NCBI RefSeq assembly: GCF_020164475.1 | Contig: NZ_JAIQWX010000064.1 | Location: 1-33,966 of the forward strand | DNA: 33,966 nucleotides | Direction of reading: 5' to 3' | DNA from: Pseudomonas sp. REP124 | GTDB taxonomy: Bacteria; Pseudomonadota; Gammaproteobacteria; Pseudomonadales; Pseudomonadaceae | In this document: positions 31,475 through 33,966 of the stretch, piece after piece | How positions within the stretch are numbered: the first letter of the stretch is position 1 | Layout: each line of letters begins with the position of its first letter | Translations under genes and position numbers: made by a program | Notes under the pieces: model-generated | What the model was told of the DNA's origin: nothing | Databases searched by the model: none | Seen by the model: only the letters and a program-made list of their open reading frames with translations

Positions 31475-31831
31475 ATGTTGCGTTGTGCAGGTGTGATTGG
31501 TTTGTTGCTGTTGATTGCGGGTTGCCAGACAACCCACGAAGATCTGATCGCCAGGGGTTATCCGCCGGCGTTCGCCGATGGTTTCGATGACGGCTGCAGC
31601 AGTGGCCGCCAAGCCGCGGGGGCCATCACCGGCGAGTTTCGCAAGAACGTGCCGCGCTATCTGAAAGACAACAACTACGCCGAAGGCTGGAGCGATGGTT
31701 TCCGACAATGCCAGGCCATGCGCGAGAGCCAGGACCGTCAGGACTATTACAACAGCCATGGCAACGAGCGCGACAAAGCCTGGCAACAGCAAAAGGACCA
31801 GGACGCCGCGCGGGCCTATCACTCGCCATAG
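31475..31831 (+). CDS. Small predicted outer-membrane lipoprotein
   Basis: This 118-residue protein has a lipoprotein signal (GLLLLIAGC, Cys17; Gln at +2 suggests outer-membrane sorting). The mature part is hydrophilic, with a repeated-looking pattern FADGFDDGCSSGRQAAG and YAEGWSDGFRQCQAM (GxxDGxxxC, residues about 35-40 and 70-78), then a charged Gln/Asp-rich tail. The two cysteines could pair. GGGAG lies upstream of the ATG. I do not recognise the family; it seems a Pseudomonas-type small lipoprotein of unknown role. Confidence 0.83.
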   Translation: MLRCAGVIGLLLLIAGCQTTHEDLIARGYPPAFADGFDDGCSSGRQAAGAITGEFRKNVPRYLKDNNYAEGWSDGFRQCQAMRESQDRQDYYNSHGNERDKAWQQQKDQDAARAYHSP

Positions 31832-31901
31832 GTCGCTAATAGACAATCAGTGAAACCAAAAGCCTGCAACCATGGCCCAAACCCTATAACGGGAGGAAAC
31901 C

Positions 31902-32396
31902 ATGAGTCGCGCCTTCGTCAATGAGGATAATGCCGCCGCGCAAGCCGATCAGCCGGTCGAACGACAGGTCAGCGCGCAGCCCAATTACGTCACGCCCGCA
32001 GGCCTTGGCCAGTTGCAGGACAAGGTGGCCGAGTTGCAGGCAATGCATGCTCAGCAGTCGGCGCTGGGCGATCAGGCCGACAAGCAGATGCTGGTCAATC
32101 TTGAGCGGGATCTGCGCTATTTCCTTCAGCGCCTGCAAAGCGCTCAGGTCGTGCCCCCTGCGACTTCAACCAGCAAAGTCCAGATCGGCAGTTGGGTCAC
32201 CTATGCCGATGAGCACGGCACCGAACGCCGCGTGCAACTGGTCGGTGAAGACCAAGCCGCGGCTGCTCAGGGTCTGATCAACTGGGGCTCACCTCTGGGA
32301 CGGGCGCTGCTCGGGGCACAACTCAACGATGAGGTGCTCTGGCAGCGCCCGGCCGGCGATCAGTTGATCGAGGTCATCCGCATCGAGCCGACTTAG
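31902..32396 (+). CDS. GreA/GreB-family protein
   Basis: This 164-residue protein has an N-terminal helical hairpin-like region (about 32-82) followed by an FKBP-like C-terminal domain (VQIGSWVTYADEHGTERRVQLVGEDQ...INWGSPLGRALLGAQLNDEV), the Gre/Rnk fold that binds RNA polymerase near the secondary channel. The tip region reads LGDQADKQ: D57 and D60 correspond in spacing to the catalytic D41/E44 of GreA. It lacks the canonical GreA tip ENAEY and has a polar N-terminal extension. GGGAGG lies upstream of the ATG. It is probably a specialised Gre-like factor, not the housekeeping GreA or GreB; cleavage activity is uncertain. Its stop overlaps the gdhA stop by three bases. Confidence 0.82.
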   Translation: MSRAFVNEDNAAAQADQPVERQVSAQPNYVTPAGLGQLQDKVAELQAMHAQQSALGDQADKQMLVNLERDLRYFLQRLQSAQVVPPATSTSKVQIGSWVTYADEHGTERRVQLVGEDQAAAAQGLINWGSPLGRALLGAQLNDEVLWQRPAGDQLIEVIRIEPT

Positions 32397-33730
32397 ACCA
32401 CGCCCTGAGCGAGCATCGCTTCGGCAACCTTGACGAAGCCGGCGATGTTCGCGCCCTTGACGTAGTTGACCTTGCCGTTTTCCTCGCCGTAATGCACGCA
32501 AGCGTGGTGGATCGACTGCATGATCGCGTGCAGCTTGCTGTCCACTTCACCGCCGGTCCACAGCAGACGCATGGCGTTCTGCGACATCTCCAGCCCGCTC
32601 ACGGCCACGCCACCGGCGTTGGACGCCTTGCCCGGAGCGAACAGGGTGCCCGCCTCGATGAACAGGTCCACCGCGTCGAGCGTGGTCGGCATGTTCGCGC
32701 CTTCGGCCACGCAGACGCAGCCGTTGCGCAGCAAAGTGCGAGCGGCCTCGGCGTCCAGTTCGTTCTGGGTGGCGCATGGCAATGCGATGTCGCAACGCAG
32801 CCCCCACGGATGCTGACCGGCGAGGAACTCCAGACCGAAGCGAGCGGCCAGCTCGCGGATACGCCCGCGCTGGACGTTCTTCAACTCCAGCACCGCCTGC
32901 CACTGCTCTTCAGTCAAACCGCTTTCGCAATACAGGGTGCCTTCGGAGTCGGACAGCGAAATCACCTTGCCACCCAGATCCATCACCTTGCGCGCCGCGT
33001 ATTGCGCGACGTTGCCGGAACCGGAAATCGCCACGCGCTTGCCTTCGACGGTTTCACCGCGACGCTTGAGCATTTCCTCGGCAAAGTACACGCAACCAAA
33101 ACCGGTCGCCTCAGGACGAATCAGGCTGCCGCCGTAGCTCGGGCCCTTGCCGGTCAGCACGCTGGTGAACTGGTTGCTCAGGCGCTTGTACTGGCCGAAC
33201 AGGAAACCGATCTCGCGTGCGCCGACACCGATATCACCGGCCGGCACGTCCACGTCGGCACCGATGTGACGGTACAGCTCGCTCATGAAGGCCTGGCAGA
33301 AACGCATGACTTCCGCGTCGCTCTTGCCCTTCGGATCGAAGTCCGAACCGCCCTTGCCGCCGCCCATGGGCAGCGAGGTCAGCGAGTTCTTGAAGGTCTG
33401 TTCGAAGGCGAGGAACTTCAGCACGCCGAGGTTCACCGAAGGATGGAAGCGCAGACCGCCCTTGTACGGACCGATGGCGCTGTTCATCTGCACGCGGAAA
33501 CCGCGGTTGACCTGCACTTTGCCGTGATCGTCGACCCAGGACACGCGGAAGGTGATCGCCCGCTCCGGCTCGCAGATGCGCTCCAGGATGCCCGAGGTCA
33601 GGTAGTGCGGGTTGGCCTCCAGAAACGGCCACAGACTGCGCAGAACTTCTTCAACGGCCTGATGGAATTCAGGCTGGTCAGGGTCGCGTTGCTTGAGGCG
33701 GGCGAGGAAGGATTCGACGGATTCGATCAT
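32393..33730 (-). CDS. gdhA: NADP-specific glutamate dehydrogenase GdhA
   Basis: GdhA aminates 2-oxoglutarate to glutamate with NADPH and ammonium. The 445 residues match the hexameric bacterial NADP type. The active-site lysine K126 lies in LPMGGGKGGSDFDPKGKSD; the NADP-binding fold has AISGSGNVAQYAA with KVISLSDSEG; AEGANMPTTLDAV is also present. The ATG at 33730 gives the usual start (MIESVESFLARLKQRDP). The 236 bases upstream contain three TGCACCA half-sites. PAO1 has gdhA as PA4588, but the genes between PA4576 and gdhA differ here. Confidence 0.98.
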   Translation of the reverse strand: MIESVESFLARLKQRDPDQPEFHQAVEEVLRSLWPFLEANPHYLTSGILERICEPERAITFRVSWVDDHGKVQVNRGFRVQMNSAIGPYKGGLRFHPSVNLGVLKFLAFEQTFKNSLTSLPMGGGKGGSDFDPKGKSDAEVMRFCQAFMSELYRHIGADVDVPAGDIGVGAREIGFLFGQYKRLSNQFTSVLTGKGPSYGGSLIRPEATGFGCVYFAEEMLKRRGETVEGKRVAISGSGNVAQYAARKVMDLGGKVISLSDSEGTLYCESGLTEEQWQAVLELKNVQRGRIRELAARFGLEFLAGQHPWGLRCDIALPCATQNELDAEAARTLLRNGCVCVAEGANMPTTLDAVDLFIEAGTLFAPGKASNAGGVAVSGLEMSQNAMRLLWTGGEVDSKLHAIMQSIHHACVHYGEENGKVNYVKGANIAGFVKVAEAMLAQGVV

Positions 33731-33834
33731 GGAAAAGTCTCGGCAAATTTATTGTCGTTGGAAAATTTGAGCCGGACTTTAACAAAGGATTCACGCACTG
33801 GAACAGCGCAGAATGTCGCATTGATGAAATTAAA

Positions 33835-33915
33835 TGGTGCAATGGATATAAATTGAGTTGGTTTTTCGGTGGTTTTTGCACCAGAAAAGGGATTCGCAAT
33901 TCGGGTTTTGCACCA
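33835..33915. promoter_or_regulatory. Three TGCACCA half-sites upstream of gdhA
   Basis: TGGTGCAA (33835-33842), TTGCACCA (33876-33883) and TTGCACCA (33908-33915) are copies of the NtrC half-site motif, spaced 41 and 32 bases between centres, i.e. roughly four and three helical turns. P. putida gdhA is reported to be repressed directly by NtrC under nitrogen limitation. I see an AT-rich TTTATATCC on the minus strand near 33855 as a candidate -10, but no good -35. Confidence 0.6.
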
Positions 33916-33928
33916 TCAAGTAGATCGC

Positions 33929-33953
33929 CTTCGCGGGCAAGCCTCGCTCCTAC
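33929..33953 (-). repeat. Single REP palindrome
   Basis: This is a lone arm of the GTAGGAGCGAGGCTTGCCCG class, read on the minus strand, 200 bases upstream of gdhA. A left-hand partner would be expected about 60 bases upstream and is not visible. Confidence 0.8.
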
Positions 33954-33966
33954 AGGTCACCCATTC

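Noticed and set aside
31885..31890. TATAAC just before the Gre-like gene as a -10
   Set aside because: It abuts the GGGAGG ribosome-binding site, so a transcript starting from it would lack a usable leader.

Overview
The window comes from a Pseudomonas chromosome, most likely the P. fluorescens complex. The evidence is high GC with strong third-position GC, a gene order that closely follows P. aeruginosa PAO1 from about PA4548 to PA4576 with gdhA further on, and many REP/REPIN palindromes of the type known from P. fluorescens. No tRNA, rRNA, CRISPR, prophage or insertion-sequence transposase is visible. Most of the window is conserved core; the accessory part is mainly the intergenic repeats and roughly 22.5-32.4 kb.

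Region 1 (1-7.5 kb): thiO, then a type IV pilus minor-pilin operon on the minus strand (fimU-pilV-pilW-pilX-pilY1-pilE), tightly coupled by overlapping stop/start codons, with a divergent fimT. These proteins prime pilus assembly and put the PilY1 adhesin/mechanosensor at the tip. Relative to the PAO1 order as I know it, the pilus segment is inverted between thiO and ispH, fimT is flipped against fimU, and pilY2 is absent. Region 2 (7.5-15 kb): a minus-strand housekeeping operon ribF-ileS-lspA-fkpB-ispH (flavin cofactors, Ile-tRNA charging, lipoprotein signal peptidase, prolyl isomerase, isoprenoid synthesis), with murJ upstream. A REPIN lies inside this operon between fkpB and ispH. Region 3 (15-21 kb): rpsT, a creA-proB pair, obgE, rpmA-rplU and the divergent ispB. 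rpsT, rplU and ispB have recognisable sigma70 promoters, and rpsT, obgE, rpmA and murJ have terminator hairpins.

Region 4 (20.7-28.6 kb): a PhnA-type zinc-ribbon protein, a small PA4570-like gene under a convincing Fur box, fklB, two small conserved Pseudomonas genes, a UPF0114 membrane protein, a 609-residue lipoprotein I do not recognise, and a Lon-family (LonB/YcbZ-like) protease. Region 5 (28.8-34 kb): a DUF3015 secreted protein next to a two-domain protein that joins an Lnb/DUF4105-like periplasmic catalytic domain to a probable outer-membrane beta-barrel; then a small lipoprotein, a GreA/GreB-like secondary-channel protein, and gdhA with three phased TGCACCA half-sites upstream.

The points most worth following are the DUF3015/DUF4105-barrel pair, the REPINs (three arm classes; loops that form their own hairpins, one of them an intrinsic terminator), the rearranged minor-pilin locus, the Fur-controlled small gene, the NtrC-like half-sites at gdhA, and a three-copy 16-bp tandem repeat upstream of proB.
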